Shown: positions 14,939 to 22,043 of the stretch, one piece after another
How the letters are laid out: each line of letters opens with the position of its first letter
How positions within the stretch are numbered: the stretch's first letter is position 1
IMG/VR virus record: IMGVR_UViG_3300020200_002993
Span: 1-42,481 of that record
Length of the DNA: 42,481 bases
Reading direction: 5' to 3' (one strand)
Source: a virus
The notes under the pieces: model-generated
Database searches by the model: none
The model's input: only the letters and a program-made list of their open reading frames with translations
Told to the model about the DNA's origin: nothing
Translations under genes and position numbers: made by a program

Positions 14939-14967
14939 ACACACGACCAGCCGCCGTGTGTTTTTTT
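14939..14967 (+). terminator. Rho-independent terminator after the amidoligase operon
   Basis: ACACACG (14939-14945) and CGTGTGT (14955-14961) form a 7-base stem with a 9-base loop, directly followed by a run of T. It closes the transcript containing the amidoligase and amidotransferase. Confidence 0.75.
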
Positions 14968-15065
14968 GTTGCCCGCATTGCACATATACGCCCCGCCATC
15001 GCATAAAACTCAACAAGGAATACACACGGCGCAGAAACACCGCTCCGCGCCCTTTATTGCGTTTT

Positions 15066-15134
15066 TTGACAATCAGAAAATGCGTGGTCTGCTTAACATT
15101 TCGGGAGAGGAAAAAAAGATGCGCCCACTGCGGT
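15066..15134 (+). repeat. Copy A of a 69-base intergenic element
   Basis: The segment runs from TTGACAA to CCCACTGCGGT and aligns without gaps to 16390-16458 (45 of 69 identical). Identity sits in blocks: TTGACAA, TGCTTAACAT, a seven-A run and CCCACTGCGGT. In one frame this copy reads through KCVVC and CAHC, like a zinc finger, but copy B has a stop there. Function is unknown: duplicated regulatory site, small RNA, or remnant of a gene. Confidence 0.55.
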
Positions 15135-15188
15135 ATTTTTATATTTACATTTTGGAAATGTTATTTTGTAATTCAATTTTCTCCCCAG

Positions 15189-15217
15189 TTATCCACATTT
15201 TCTATTATTTTTATACT
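15189..15217 (+). promoter_or_regulatory. Rightward promoter with TTATCCACA box
   Basis: TTATCCACA (15189-15197) overlaps the -35 position and TATACT (15212-15217) follows TTATCC by 17 bases, the same geometry as at 11835-11863. The start would fall near 15224, giving a leader of about 80 bases with two hairpins before the gene at 15303. Confidence 0.6.
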
Positions 15218-15241
15218 ACACTTATGCTATATTTTATGTAG

Positions 15242-15289
15242 CCCCGCGTCTTAGACGGGGAAACCGCTCCGCTAGTGTTGGGGGAGTGG
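15242..15289 (+). other. Tandem hairpin leader upstream of the three-gene operon
   Basis: Hairpin 1 pairs CCCC and GTC with GAC and GGGG around TTA (15242-15260). Hairpin 2 pairs CCGCTCC (15264-15270) with GGAGTGG (15283-15289), including one G-U. TTGACA (15296-15301) follows, one base before the ATG. No Shine-Dalgarno sequence is visible, so the structures may govern translation. Confidence 0.5.
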
Positions 15290-15302
15290 AGCACATTGAC
15301 AA

Positions 15303-15662
15303 ATGAAAAAACAAACAAAAAAGACCAATGCTTTTAACTTGCTTTCAAAAATACTGGAAAAGAAATTAAGAAGCGCGCGCATAAGTCCAGAACAATGGTT
15401 TTGCGAAGACAGAGATGTTGACAAAATAGAAGACATAATGGATGACTTGGGAATGAAACTTTCTGTTAGAAGTGAGTATTCAGGCGGGGACTATTACACT
15501 CTCGTCCTTTTTTGGAGTAATAAACTAAAAAAGAACATTGAACTTTGCGCTGATGACTTTATACCGCGAGCAAAAAATCTTTACCGAGAACTTGCTGAAT
15601 ATTTCGTAGAGCTTGAGTTTGAAGGTCGTAATTTAGAAAAACGAATAACTATTCCTGTATGA
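15303..15662 (+). CDS. Hypothetical protein, 119 residues
   Basis: The protein has a Lys-rich start, then an alpha/beta region (EQWFCEDRDVDKIEDIMDDLG, YYTLVLFWSNKLKKNIELC). I do not recognise the family. It is the first gene of an operon whose three members overlap by ATGA, behind a promoter and a double-hairpin leader. Coupled small genes of this kind are typical phage early or host-interaction genes. Confidence 0.7.
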   Translation: MKKQTKKTNAFNLLSKILEKKLRSARISPEQWFCEDRDVDKIEDIMDDLGMKLSVRSEYSGGDYYTLVLFWSNKLKKNIELCADDFIPRAKNLYRELAEYFVELEFEGRNLEKRITIPV

Positions 15663-15901
15663 AAATACTAAAAGCAGTCCCTACTCGCATTCTCAAATGG
15701 ATGGACTATGAGATAGAACTACCCAGCAAAAAGGTTGCATTCGTGAATGTGAGTTGGACAATGGATGAATGGGGCGGAGATGAAGGAATGAACTACGACA
15801 TTACTAACCTCAAAGAACTCAAATTAACTGATGAGGAACAGGATGAATTAGCGGACTTTATTCACGAATTAACTGGCGAGGAAACTTGCGAAATCCAATG
15901 A
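15659..15901 (+). CDS. Hypothetical acidic protein, 80 residues
   Basis: Its ATG overlaps the previous stop (ATGA at 15659-15662) and its own stop overlaps the next ATG. It has the look of a small, folded acidic protein: MKILKAVPTRILKWMDYEIEL, then WTMDEWGGDEGMNYDITNLKEL and a C-terminal acidic helix. No family is recognised. Acidic mini-proteins are common among phage inhibitors, but nothing specific supports that here. Confidence 0.68.
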   Translation: MKILKAVPTRILKWMDYEIELPSKKVAFVNVSWTMDEWGGDEGMNYDITNLKELKLTDEEQDELADFIHELTGEETCEIQ

Positions 15902-16320
15902 AACTTTACGCTAAACTTCATTCCGACAGAGCCAGCAAGGGACAGGGCGGAAACCGCTTCATAAACATTGAACTGATAATGGAAAATAAGAAATCGTTTG
16001 CGTGGTTTGAGTTTTTTGTGGACAAAAATCAGGACTATGTATTGCGAGATGAGGACGGAAACGAATTGAGGAGAATTGCAAAAGACGGCACTTATAATCC
16101 ATTACGAAAAGTAGAGCCATCAGCAACTTATAAATGCTCCGAATGCGACTTTGAGACCGAGTGGACAATGTCCGATATAGCAAAAAAGGGCGAGCCAGTA
16201 TGTCCGAAATGCAACTGCGATATGAAACAGGTTGAAAGCAAGTGCGAGGGGGAAAACTGCGATGGAAACTGCGAGTTTGCTTGTTTCACTAAAAAAGCCA
16301 AAAAACAAAAGACCTCATAA
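15898..16320 (+). CDS. Zinc-ribbon protein, 140 residues
   Basis: The ATG at 15898 overlaps the previous stop, which decides the start over a TTG four codons upstream. The N-terminal half is beta-rich (SFAWFEFFVDKNQDYVLRDEDG). The second half carries a zinc ribbon, YKCSEC then CPKCNC with about 22 residues between the pairs, and then a Cys-rich tail (CEGENCDGNCEFAC). The single-protein partner or nucleic acid it binds is unknown. It ends the operon, just before a terminator. Confidence 0.7.
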   Translation: MKLYAKLHSDRASKGQGGNRFINIELIMENKKSFAWFEFFVDKNQDYVLRDEDGNELRRIAKDGTYNPLRKVEPSATYKCSECDFETEWTMSDIAKKGEPVCPKCNCDMKQVESKCEGENCDGNCEFACFTKKAKKQKTS

Positions 16321-16336
16321 GAGGTGAAAAGTAAAA

Positions 16337-16370
16337 AGGCGACTAGACCCCAACCTAGCCGCTTTTTTGT
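16337..16370 (+). terminator. Rho-independent terminator of the three-gene operon
   Basis: AGGCGACTAG (16337-16346) pairs with CTAGCCGCTT (16355-16364) with one mismatch and one wobble, around an eight-base loop. A T-run follows in the plus direction. Confidence 0.75.
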
Positions 16371-16389
16371 TTGTTCAATTTTCTGAACC

Positions 16390-16458
16390 TTGACAACTGA
16401 ATAGGGTGTTTCGTGCTTAACATCTCTAGGAGAGAAAAAAACGAACACCCACTGCGGT
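16390..16458 (+). repeat. Copy B of the 69-base intergenic element
   Basis: This copy sits between a terminator and the small gene at 16483. Here GGGTGTT (16404-16410) can pair with AACACCC (16444-16450), a stem that copy A does not preserve well. It shares the conserved blocks TTGACAA, TGCTTAACAT, poly-A and CCCACTGCGGT with copy A (15066-15134). Confidence 0.55.
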
Positions 16459-16482
16459 CTTTTATCAAATAATTTTAGAAAT

Positions 16483-16644
16483 ATGAAGGAAGAAACAAAA
16501 ATTATAGAAGAAAAAAAGCAACAAAATCCAATCCGCACGATTGAGATTTTGACGACAGAACTTTTGGATATGATTCAATCGCCTTACCCGTTGTATGTGA
16601 GCGAGTCCGGCGAATTATTCAAAATCCAAAAGCGACTTACATAA
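16483..16644 (+). CDS. Hypothetical protein, 53 residues
   Basis: The protein starts MKEETKIIEEKKQQNPIRTIEI, a charged N-terminal helix, and ends with SPYPLYVSESGELFKIQKRLT. It lies 24 bases after element B and converges on the intein-bearing glycosyltransferase 24 bases later. Codon use looks coding, but there is no homologue I can name and no strong Shine-Dalgarno sequence. Confidence 0.5.
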   Translation: MKEETKIIEEKKQQNPIRTIEILTTELLDMIQSPYPLYVSESGELFKIQKRLT

Positions 16645-16668
16645 CCTACTTCGTAGTCGGAAGACCTC

Positions 16669-18672
16669 CTAATCCGTGGCGCGTCCTTTATACACAAAGG
16701 CGCGCCACTCGTCGTTTATATGTTTGCTCAAATCTTTTTGCAAGGGAGAAGTATCAAAGATTTCTTTTGCATCTGAACTTAACGTATCAGTCCAAGTGTT
16801 GTCGTAAATAAGCATACCGCTGTTATGTTTACCGTGAAGCTTATCGTTGAGAGTGTCCCAAGGACGCGCTGTCAGCAACTCGTATAACGAGTATTTCAAT
16901 TCACCCAAGTTTTCTTTCTTTGCCTCTTCTAATGCTTCTTCGTTGAGACGACTCACTGTATCTTCTCGCGCCCCTTTCTTTGACAGATAACGGAGATACA
17001 CTCGCTCGGCTAATGCCGGCGCGCCCAATGCTGCACCGAGCAAAATCATATTGTGAATGAGGTCATCCATGTTGTAAGAATAACCTCGCCCTGCCGACAG
17101 GTGATACACCACTGCGTCCGGCACGCAGACAACATTGCTTCCTTTCATCCACCATTTCAAATCAAGATACAACTCACCCCCGCCATAACAACGAAAGAAC
17201 GGATTGTAGCCGCCAAACTCTATAAACTGCTTGCGCAACATACCCAAACAGCAATGCCCGGAAACCGGTATGTAGTATGGCTTTGTGCCGTCTCCGACTA
17301 CTAGCCGATTCCATGTCTGCCCCGTAACTGAAACAACGCCAGCTCGTCTGATAAAGATAGTTCCATTACCGACTGTCGGACACCATACTTTTCCTTTGTA
17401 TTCAATAATTCCAAGTCGCGGGGAGAAAGAACTTTTTTCTCTACGATTAACTGTAAAAAGCGGTCTTTCGCTAAATCGCCCATACATTTTTGCGCCGGTG
17501 TAATTCTTTACACTTTTTCGAGAAGTAAAACCAATAAGTGCTAAAAGCATTTGAACCATATCGACGGTCTTCTCGTTTGCTTGACTAAACAAATTTCCTT
17601 GACCGTCTCCACTCATTAGTCCTTCATACAAAGCAACTCGTTCTTCATGTGTACAATGCAGAACACTAGGTAATAGTTCTTTGCCGGATATATTCAAGAT
17701 TGTCTTGCTTGCCTCAACAGTCAAACGATATCGAGCACATCCATTTCCTTTTTCAGAAGTAGAAAAAGTCATACCCGCTTTCTTCAAGTCATTCTCCAAT
17801 TCCACCCGTTTTGTTTTTTGAATGATAGAAACTCTTTGACTTTTTCCATGCCATTCAACGCAACCTTCAGAAATGAACCAACCAACTACGCGATATAGTT
17901 CAGGTTTTCCTTTTTCATGACTCACTTCACCATTCCAGCGCAAGGGAATTACAGAAGCATGTGTCAGTTCTTTTGCTAATTGAATTGTCATTTTATCTCC
18001 ATTTAAGACAACACATCTATGGTCAGGGGTAACCCATTGTTCTGCGAGTTTTTCCACTCCAATCAAGTGTCCGTCATAATCCCATTCTGTCATCTCCAGC
18101 ACAGGTTGAATCTCGACTGATTTGGTAGCTAGATTCAAAGTAGGGATAAGTTGCCCTTTCATAACTTCAGTTCGCTTTTTCCATCCATCCATAGTAAGAA
18201 CTTCTGTTTTTTCATCAACACAACCCCACAATTTTTCTCCAATCTTGAGTGAATACTGGTACGAAGGAATAGAAGGAAGCCATCCCCCCATCCATTGCAC
18301 CGCAGGATGAACAATTCCTCCGAAGTCGTCTATTGCTTGAATGAGCTTCTTAAACGTTCCGGGAGGATAACTCATATGCGCATCAGAAAAGAAAATATAC
18401 TTTCCCGTTGCTAACGCAACACCTTTATTGCGCGCGCTCACATTGCCAAAAATTGGGTCAAATACAATTCGCACCGTGCCGTGCGAATACAACCCGCGTG
18501 CGGCAATGAACTCCCATGTCCGCCGGTCTACTGAACCATTATCAACGAGGATGATTTCTATTTCTTCGGGCTTGAGAAAGCTCCCAAGGTCGTTGAGAAT
18601 AGAATGAACCGTGTGGACGATGTTGCTGAATTCGTCCCGTGCGGAGATTATGACCGAGATTTTCTTTTCCAT
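16669..18672 (-). CDS. GT2/GT27-like glycosyltransferase interrupted by an intein
   Basis: A 667-residue precursor. The flanking parts (1-150 and 453-667) make a 365-residue GT-A glycosyltransferase: KISVIISARDE, IILVDNGSVD, RNKGVALATGKYIFFSDAHM (D-x-H metal motif at 97-99) and CYGGGELYLDLKWW near 495-508. The D-x-H and the GGGE...W motif, then VPDAVVYHL, resemble polypeptide GalNAc-transferases (DxH, WGGEN), which glycosylate Ser/Thr. The similarity is by eye and needs testing. The insert from Cys151 to Gln452 is a splicing element (see 17317-18222). The gene ends the early leftward block, after GT4, epimerase and methyltransferase genes. Confidence 0.85.
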   Translation of the reverse strand: MEKKISVIISARDEFSNIVHTVHSILNDLGSFLKPEEIEIILVDNGSVDRRTWEFIAARGLYSHGTVRIVFDPIFGNVSARNKGVALATGKYIFFSDAHMSYPPGTFKKLIQAIDDFGGIVHPAVQWMGGWLPSIPSYQYSLKIGEKLWGCVDEKTEVLTMDGWKKRTEVMKGQLIPTLNLATKSVEIQPVLEMTEWDYDGHLIGVEKLAEQWVTPDHRCVVLNGDKMTIQLAKELTHASVIPLRWNGEVSHEKGKPELYRVVGWFISEGCVEWHGKSQRVSIIQKTKRVELENDLKKAGMTFSTSEKGNGCARYRLTVEASKTILNISGKELLPSVLHCTHEERVALYEGLMSGDGQGNLFSQANEKTVDMVQMLLALIGFTSRKSVKNYTGAKMYGRFSERPLFTVNRREKSSFSPRLGIIEYKGKVWCPTVGNGTIFIRRAGVVSVTGQTWNRLVVGDGTKPYYIPVSGHCCLGMLRKQFIEFGGYNPFFRCYGGGELYLDLKWWMKGSNVVCVPDAVVYHLSAGRGYSYNMDDLIHNMILLGAALGAPALAERVYLRYLSKKGAREDTVSRLNEEALEEAKKENLGELKYSLYELLTARPWDTLNDKLHGKHNSGMLIYDNTWTDTLSSDAKEIFDTSPLQKDLSKHINDEWRAFVYKGRATD
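17317..18222 (-). other. Intein with LAGLIDADG-type homing endonuclease
   Basis: 302 residues within the glycosyltransferase. Block A starts at Cys1 (CVDEKTEVLTMDGWK). Block B has TPDHRC with the splicing His at precursor residue 218. The endonuclease motifs are YRVVGWFISEG (260-270) and LYEGLMSGDG (348-357). The C-terminal blocks read GNGTIFIRR and VSVTGQ followed by Thr as the +1 nucleophile. Terminal Gln instead of Asn, with Gly before it instead of His, is a known minority variant and may slow splicing. The insertion point is just before a TW in the acceptor-binding half. The frame is intact throughout. Confidence 0.88.
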
Positions 18673-18780
18673 TTTGTTTAGGTAACCACGAACTGCTTAA
18701 CCAACGCTTGTAACCAAACTGCTTTACATTGCGCTTCATTTTTGTTCGACCGCCACCCCGCTTATTCCCTCTTGGGCTCT

Positions 18781-19536
18781 TCATAAAGGCATTTCAAGTT
18801 TATACACCAAGGGAGAGTCCTCTGTGTTCAACTCTCGCAATTCGAAGTCCTTGTTCAATACGGTAACCGCCTTAAAATGCCTCGTAAAGAGCGTATATGC
18901 CTCGCTAGGGGTCATTTCGTAGCAGTGATGAGGGTTAATAGGGGTGTCCTTTCCTAACCGTGGATTTAAGCGATTCGGGGTAGATAGATAAACAACGGTG
19001 CGGTCTTCTCCGCTCTCCCAGTTGCCTCGTTTATCTTTTTTTACAAACCGCCGGAGTGCGCGCAGTAAATCGTCTGCTTTTTCACGAGGCAAGTGTTCAA
19101 TGACTTCAATGCACGCCACGAAGTCAAACTGCATAAATTCCCGCGAATCAGAAAGAATGTCTATCGTGTCAAAAGTCACTTGCGACGTGTAGTAGATGTT
19201 TTGTTGCACGGGACGCTCAAACATCTGCCGCGCGTAGCATATGCTCTCGTCGTTGTTGTCTATTCCCCACGCGAATTGCGCTTCACGGGAAAGAAGATTT
19301 GTGCCGATACCGCACCCACATCCCACATCCACAATAGTGGACTTGTTTATGTGCTTCGGAAAGCCGTACTTTTTTGCCGTGCTTTGCGCGAGGACTTTCA
19401 CCAAATTCAAGTAAATATCTCTCTGTGCTGAAGGCATAACTTCACCAGCACCCTTAAAACGTCCGTGAATCCGGCTAAGAAGGTCTAGTTCCGATGCCGG
19501 TTCTCTGTCCGTGTATCCGTCAGGTTTTTGAATCAT
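18781..19536 (-). CDS. SAM-dependent methyltransferase, 251 residues
   Basis: A class I methyltransferase with motif I IVDVGCGCGIGTN near residue 69, an acidic strand end in AWGIDNNDES, and FDFVACIEVIEHLPREKADDLL as motif IV and its following helix. STPNRLNPR suits post-motif strands. The ATG at 19536 follows the stop of a 37-residue membrane-protein gene by one base (TAATATG). It lies between an epimerase and a glycosyltransferase gene, so sugar or glycan methylation is likely. An upstream extension to 19575 would overlap that mini-gene and was not preferred. Confidence 0.85.
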   Translation of the reverse strand: MIQKPDGYTDREPASELDLLSRIHGRFKGAGEVMPSAQRDIYLNLVKVLAQSTAKKYGFPKHINKSTIVDVGCGCGIGTNLLSREAQFAWGIDNNDESICYARQMFERPVQQNIYYTSQVTFDTIDILSDSREFMQFDFVACIEVIEHLPREKADDLLRALRRFVKKDKRGNWESGEDRTVVYLSTPNRLNPRLGKDTPINPHHCYEMTPSEAYTLFTRHFKAVTVLNKDFELRELNTEDSPLVYKLEMPL

Positions 19537-19537
19537 A

Positions 19538-19651
19538 TTACCAATGAATATTCCAACCGAATAAATAACCAACAAGTTTTAAGACAAAGAATATTGTGAG
19601 CCCGTATAGAGCAAATAAACCGAGTAACAAGATTGCTTCTTCTGCTGTCAT
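19538..19651 (-). CDS. 37-residue membrane protein between epimerase and methyltransferase
   Basis: MTAEEAILLLGLFALYGLTI followed by FFVLKLVGYLFGW: a continuous hydrophobic helix after a short acidic start. The ORF fills the gap between the epimerase and methyltransferase genes, and its stop lies one base before the latter's ATG. The bases before its ATG (GAATACGAAGT) also precede the epimerase ATG at 20566, a shared leader that supports translation. It might anchor glycan enzymes or carrier-lipid steps at the membrane. Confidence 0.55.
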   Translation of the reverse strand: MTAEEAILLLGLFALYGLTIFFVLKLVGYLFGWNIHW

Positions 19652-19675
19652 ACTTCGTATTCGTAAGAACTCATA

Positions 19676-20566
19676 TTAGTAAGTTTCCAATCCGCTGAAC
19701 CACTTCCATGTCTTGTTTAGCCCATCTTCCCATGTTGTATTTGCTTCCCAACCAAGCTTTTCTTTTGCGTGTGTGCATAGGAATTCTTCCTTGAATGTTT
19801 GATTTGGTCTTTGTTCTCCAAGAACTATTTCTGAAGTGCTTTCCGAAAGTTCTTTTATGTCTCTCGCCATTTGCAAAGCAGAAATCGAATAAGTAGAGGA
19901 AAGCAAGAATGTCTCATGATGCGCTTCATTTTCATGAGAAAGAACCTCGACCAATCCGTCTGCAATATCTCCAACATAAGTAAGTGCGCGTGTTTGCAAA
20001 CCGTCTCCATGAACCGGAATGTCCGTTTTGCGTATAGCACTCTGCATAAAGATATACATTCCCATCGCCTTGCGCATTCCTTCCCCGTACATAGTCGGAA
20101 TTCGAAAAATTGTATAAGACATATGCGGAAAGTTCGCACCGTATCCTTTGACCACCAATTCTCCCGCCAACTTCGTGTAAGCATAAAGTTCGGGTGGGTT
20201 TGGAGTTGAATCCTCTGTGGTTGGATGTTCTTTTTGATTTCCGTACACACACACTGTTGAGATATAAATTAGCCACTTCTTATGCTTTGCACATACAAAA
20301 GCAACATTATTCGTCCCTTGCATATTAAGCGTCGCGCCATTGTATGAACCGCTTGCTTCAGTCATTTTCGTCAAATCTGCTTGAGCGGCAAGATGGTACA
20401 CGACATCCACCTGTTTCACCACATTTTCCAAATCTGCCAAGTTGAGGATGCTCTGCCGGTCAGCAATATCATAGGTAATGACCTGATACCCTTTACTTCG
20501 TAGTTTTTCTACGAGATGTGCGCCCAAGAAACCGCGTCCACCCGTTACTAGAATTTTTTTATTCAT
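19676..20566 (-). CDS. NAD-dependent sugar epimerase/dehydratase (SDR family)
   Basis: A 296-residue extended short-chain dehydrogenase. It has the Rossmann start KILVTGGRGFLGAHLVEKL, VVYHLAAQAD, the catalytic Ser in YISTVCVYG and the YxxxK pair in YAYTKLAGE, then FRIPTMYGEG. These enzymes epimerise, reduce or dehydrate nucleotide sugars (UDP-glucose 4-epimerase, dTDP-glucose dehydratase and relatives). The ATG at 20566 puts the Rossmann motif at the usual distance; the ATG at 20590 would overlap the GT4 stop. It probably makes the donor sugar for the neighbouring glycosyltransferases. Confidence 0.88.
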   Translation of the reverse strand: MNKKILVTGGRGFLGAHLVEKLRSKGYQVITYDIADRQSILNLADLENVVKQVDVVYHLAAQADLTKMTEASGSYNGATLNMQGTNNVAFVCAKHKKWLIYISTVCVYGNQKEHPTTEDSTPNPPELYAYTKLAGELVVKGYGANFPHMSYTIFRIPTMYGEGMRKAMGMYIFMQSAIRKTDIPVHGDGLQTRALTYVGDIADGLVEVLSHENEAHHETFLLSSTYSISALQMARDIKELSESTSEIVLGEQRPNQTFKEEFLCTHAKEKLGWEANTTWEDGLNKTWKWFSGLETY

Positions 20567-20579
20567 ACTTCGTATTCCA

Positions 20580-21857
20580 CTATTGTTCATAAAATAGATT
20601 TTCTAAGTTTCTAAGTAATATGTCAAGATTTTTCGTTTTCATTGTCTCGCGTTTTGCCTGCAATGCGGGGTTCGCTTCAAATCGAGCTACAACGATTTTC
20701 GCCATATCACGATAATACGCAAGCGTTTCTAACGCATCTTCCTTGTTTCGTTTCCCCATATCCAAATTGCCCATCTTGAAGTAGAGCGCGTTCTTTCCTC
20801 CAAACTCTTGCAAACCAGAGCAGTCCTTATTCAGTACGAGCAGATTTCCCGACAACATCGCTTCTAGTAGAATCAACGAACAATTCTCCGATATACTCGG
20901 AAAGATAAACACATTCGCCAATCGGAACAAGTCAGAAACCGCCTCGCGCGGTATGCCCATTTCCCATTCTTTTCCTTCCAGAGAAGTGAAAATGATATTG
21001 TCTTTGTGCAAACCTTCTGACTCTGCCAACTCAACACACTTCTGTATGACCATTTTCTCACCCTCTGCGTTAGCGTGAGCGTTGGGGATAATGAGCCGTG
21101 TTTCGTAACCTAGTTTCTTCAGTTCAGCATGTAACCGAATCAACACAAGCACTTGTTTTCCATCTACCATTCGCGGTGTAGATACCGGATAGACCGAGAT
21201 GATATCTGCTTTCAAGAGTGAGTACTTATCTATCAAACCAGCAACGAATGGGTGAAGTAACCAGAAAGTGCGCGGGTCTATCGAATTGTGCACCACATGT
21301 ACATTGGTCGGATATGTTCCGAACATTTCCGCCACAGGAACTATCTTGTCGTGGTTGAGGTACACAATCTTCGTATGTGGCGGTAACGTGTAGCGACTCG
21401 CATGGGGATTATTTTCTAAGACAGGTCTCGGTGAAGGAGCTGAATGAATCCAACTAAACACGCGCGCTTTAATCTTCTCTCCCCCAATAAGTTCCCGAAG
21501 CGCCCAATTATACGGGAGGTAGGTATCAATGAAAAAGATGTCGTGACAAATCAGAAAGTCGATATCCTCAATTTGACCAGCCAGCATTGTCTTTATCGCC
21601 CCAATGTCTTCACGCCACTTCTCCGGATATCCCAGACCTTTGTACGGCTCAAGAAGAATCTGTTTCACCACTTTGCGCACTTCAATTCCTTTTGGCAATT
21701 TTTTAATTGCTTCGTCATTGAATGAATCAAGAACAAAGAGCACCGGTGTATAACCTCCCCTCACCAATGCCGTGAGCTGGTCATGCACCACCGATATCAG
21801 TGAGTATTCTCTGTTCCAGTCAGCGAATGTCGTGAAAATCCCAACAATTTTTTTCAT
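20580..21857 (-). CDS. GT-B fold glycosyltransferase (GT4-like)
   Basis: 425 residues. The N-terminal Rossmann half starts MKKIVGIFTTFADWNREYS with HDQLTALVRGGYTPVLFVL. The C-terminal half carries the retaining GT4 signature VFIFPSISENCSLILLEAMLSG (E-x7-E region), which binds the nucleotide-sugar, followed by VLNKDCSGLQEFGG. It is clearly distinct from the GT2 enzymes elsewhere in the window. Start at the ATG at 21857, which overlaps the end of a zinc-ribbon ORF. It is the first gene of the second glycan cluster. Confidence 0.87.
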   Translation of the reverse strand: MKKIVGIFTTFADWNREYSLISVVHDQLTALVRGGYTPVLFVLDSFNDEAIKKLPKGIEVRKVVKQILLEPYKGLGYPEKWREDIGAIKTMLAGQIEDIDFLICHDIFFIDTYLPYNWALRELIGGEKIKARVFSWIHSAPSPRPVLENNPHASRYTLPPHTKIVYLNHDKIVPVAEMFGTYPTNVHVVHNSIDPRTFWLLHPFVAGLIDKYSLLKADIISVYPVSTPRMVDGKQVLVLIRLHAELKKLGYETRLIIPNAHANAEGEKMVIQKCVELAESEGLHKDNIIFTSLEGKEWEMGIPREAVSDLFRLANVFIFPSISENCSLILLEAMLSGNLLVLNKDCSGLQEFGGKNALYFKMGNLDMGKRNKEDALETLAYYRDMAKIVVARFEANPALQAKRETMKTKNLDILLRNLENLFYEQ

Positions 21858-21972
21858 AATTGAATTTTGCTAAAAATGATATGTTACACTTTCCGCACGC
21901 GAGGCGTTGTATATCTTTTGCTTTTACGCCTTCGCGGCAGTGCGGGCACGTGAGGTTGTTCATCGTCTTCAT
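21820..21972 (-). CDS. Possible 50-residue zinc-ribbon protein (overlapping frame)
   Basis: The ORF reads MKTMNNLTCPHCREGVKAKD, then LACGKCNISF and FNYEKNCWDFHDI: a four-cysteine zinc ribbon (CPHC-x13-CGKC) of convincing spacing. It overlaps the 52-residue ORF at 21884-22042 in another frame for 89 bases, and the GT4 start for 38 bases. It can start further upstream at 22032. Both frames look protein-like, so this may be a true overlap. Confidence 0.5.
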   Translation of the reverse strand: MKTMNNLTCPHCREGVKAKDIQRLACGKCNISFLAKFNYEKNCWDFHDIR

Positions 21973-22042
21973 CCCATTCCCGTCGCTCCGATTCTCGAAC
22001 AGCTCTGGCATTTTCTCTGATGACTTCATCATACGGATTCAT
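21884..22042 (-). CDS. Possible 52-residue charged protein
   Basis: It starts MNPYDEVIRENARAVRESER and ends with a basic tail (PRRRKSKRYTTPRVRKV). The ATG lies one base after the stop of a 35-residue ORF (TAATATG, the same spacing as at 19538), which supports coupled translation. It shares 89 bases with the zinc-ribbon ORF in another frame. Possibly DNA- or RNA-binding, given its basic C-terminus. Confidence 0.5.
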   Translation of the reverse strand: MNPYDEVIRENARAVRESERREWDEDDEQPHVPALPRRRKSKRYTTPRVRKV

Positions 22043-22043
22043 A

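Noticed and set aside
15028-15067. GGCGC/GCGCC hairpin followed by a T-run as a second terminator
   Set aside because: The T-run starts about 10 bases after the stem and the stem is only five base pairs.
18542-18784. 80-residue basic open frame overlapping the intein-bearing glycosyltransferase start
   Set aside because: It begins by an ATGA overlap with the methyltransferase stop, which is suggestive. More than half lies antiphase inside the glycosyltransferase gene, and the composition there is unconvincing.
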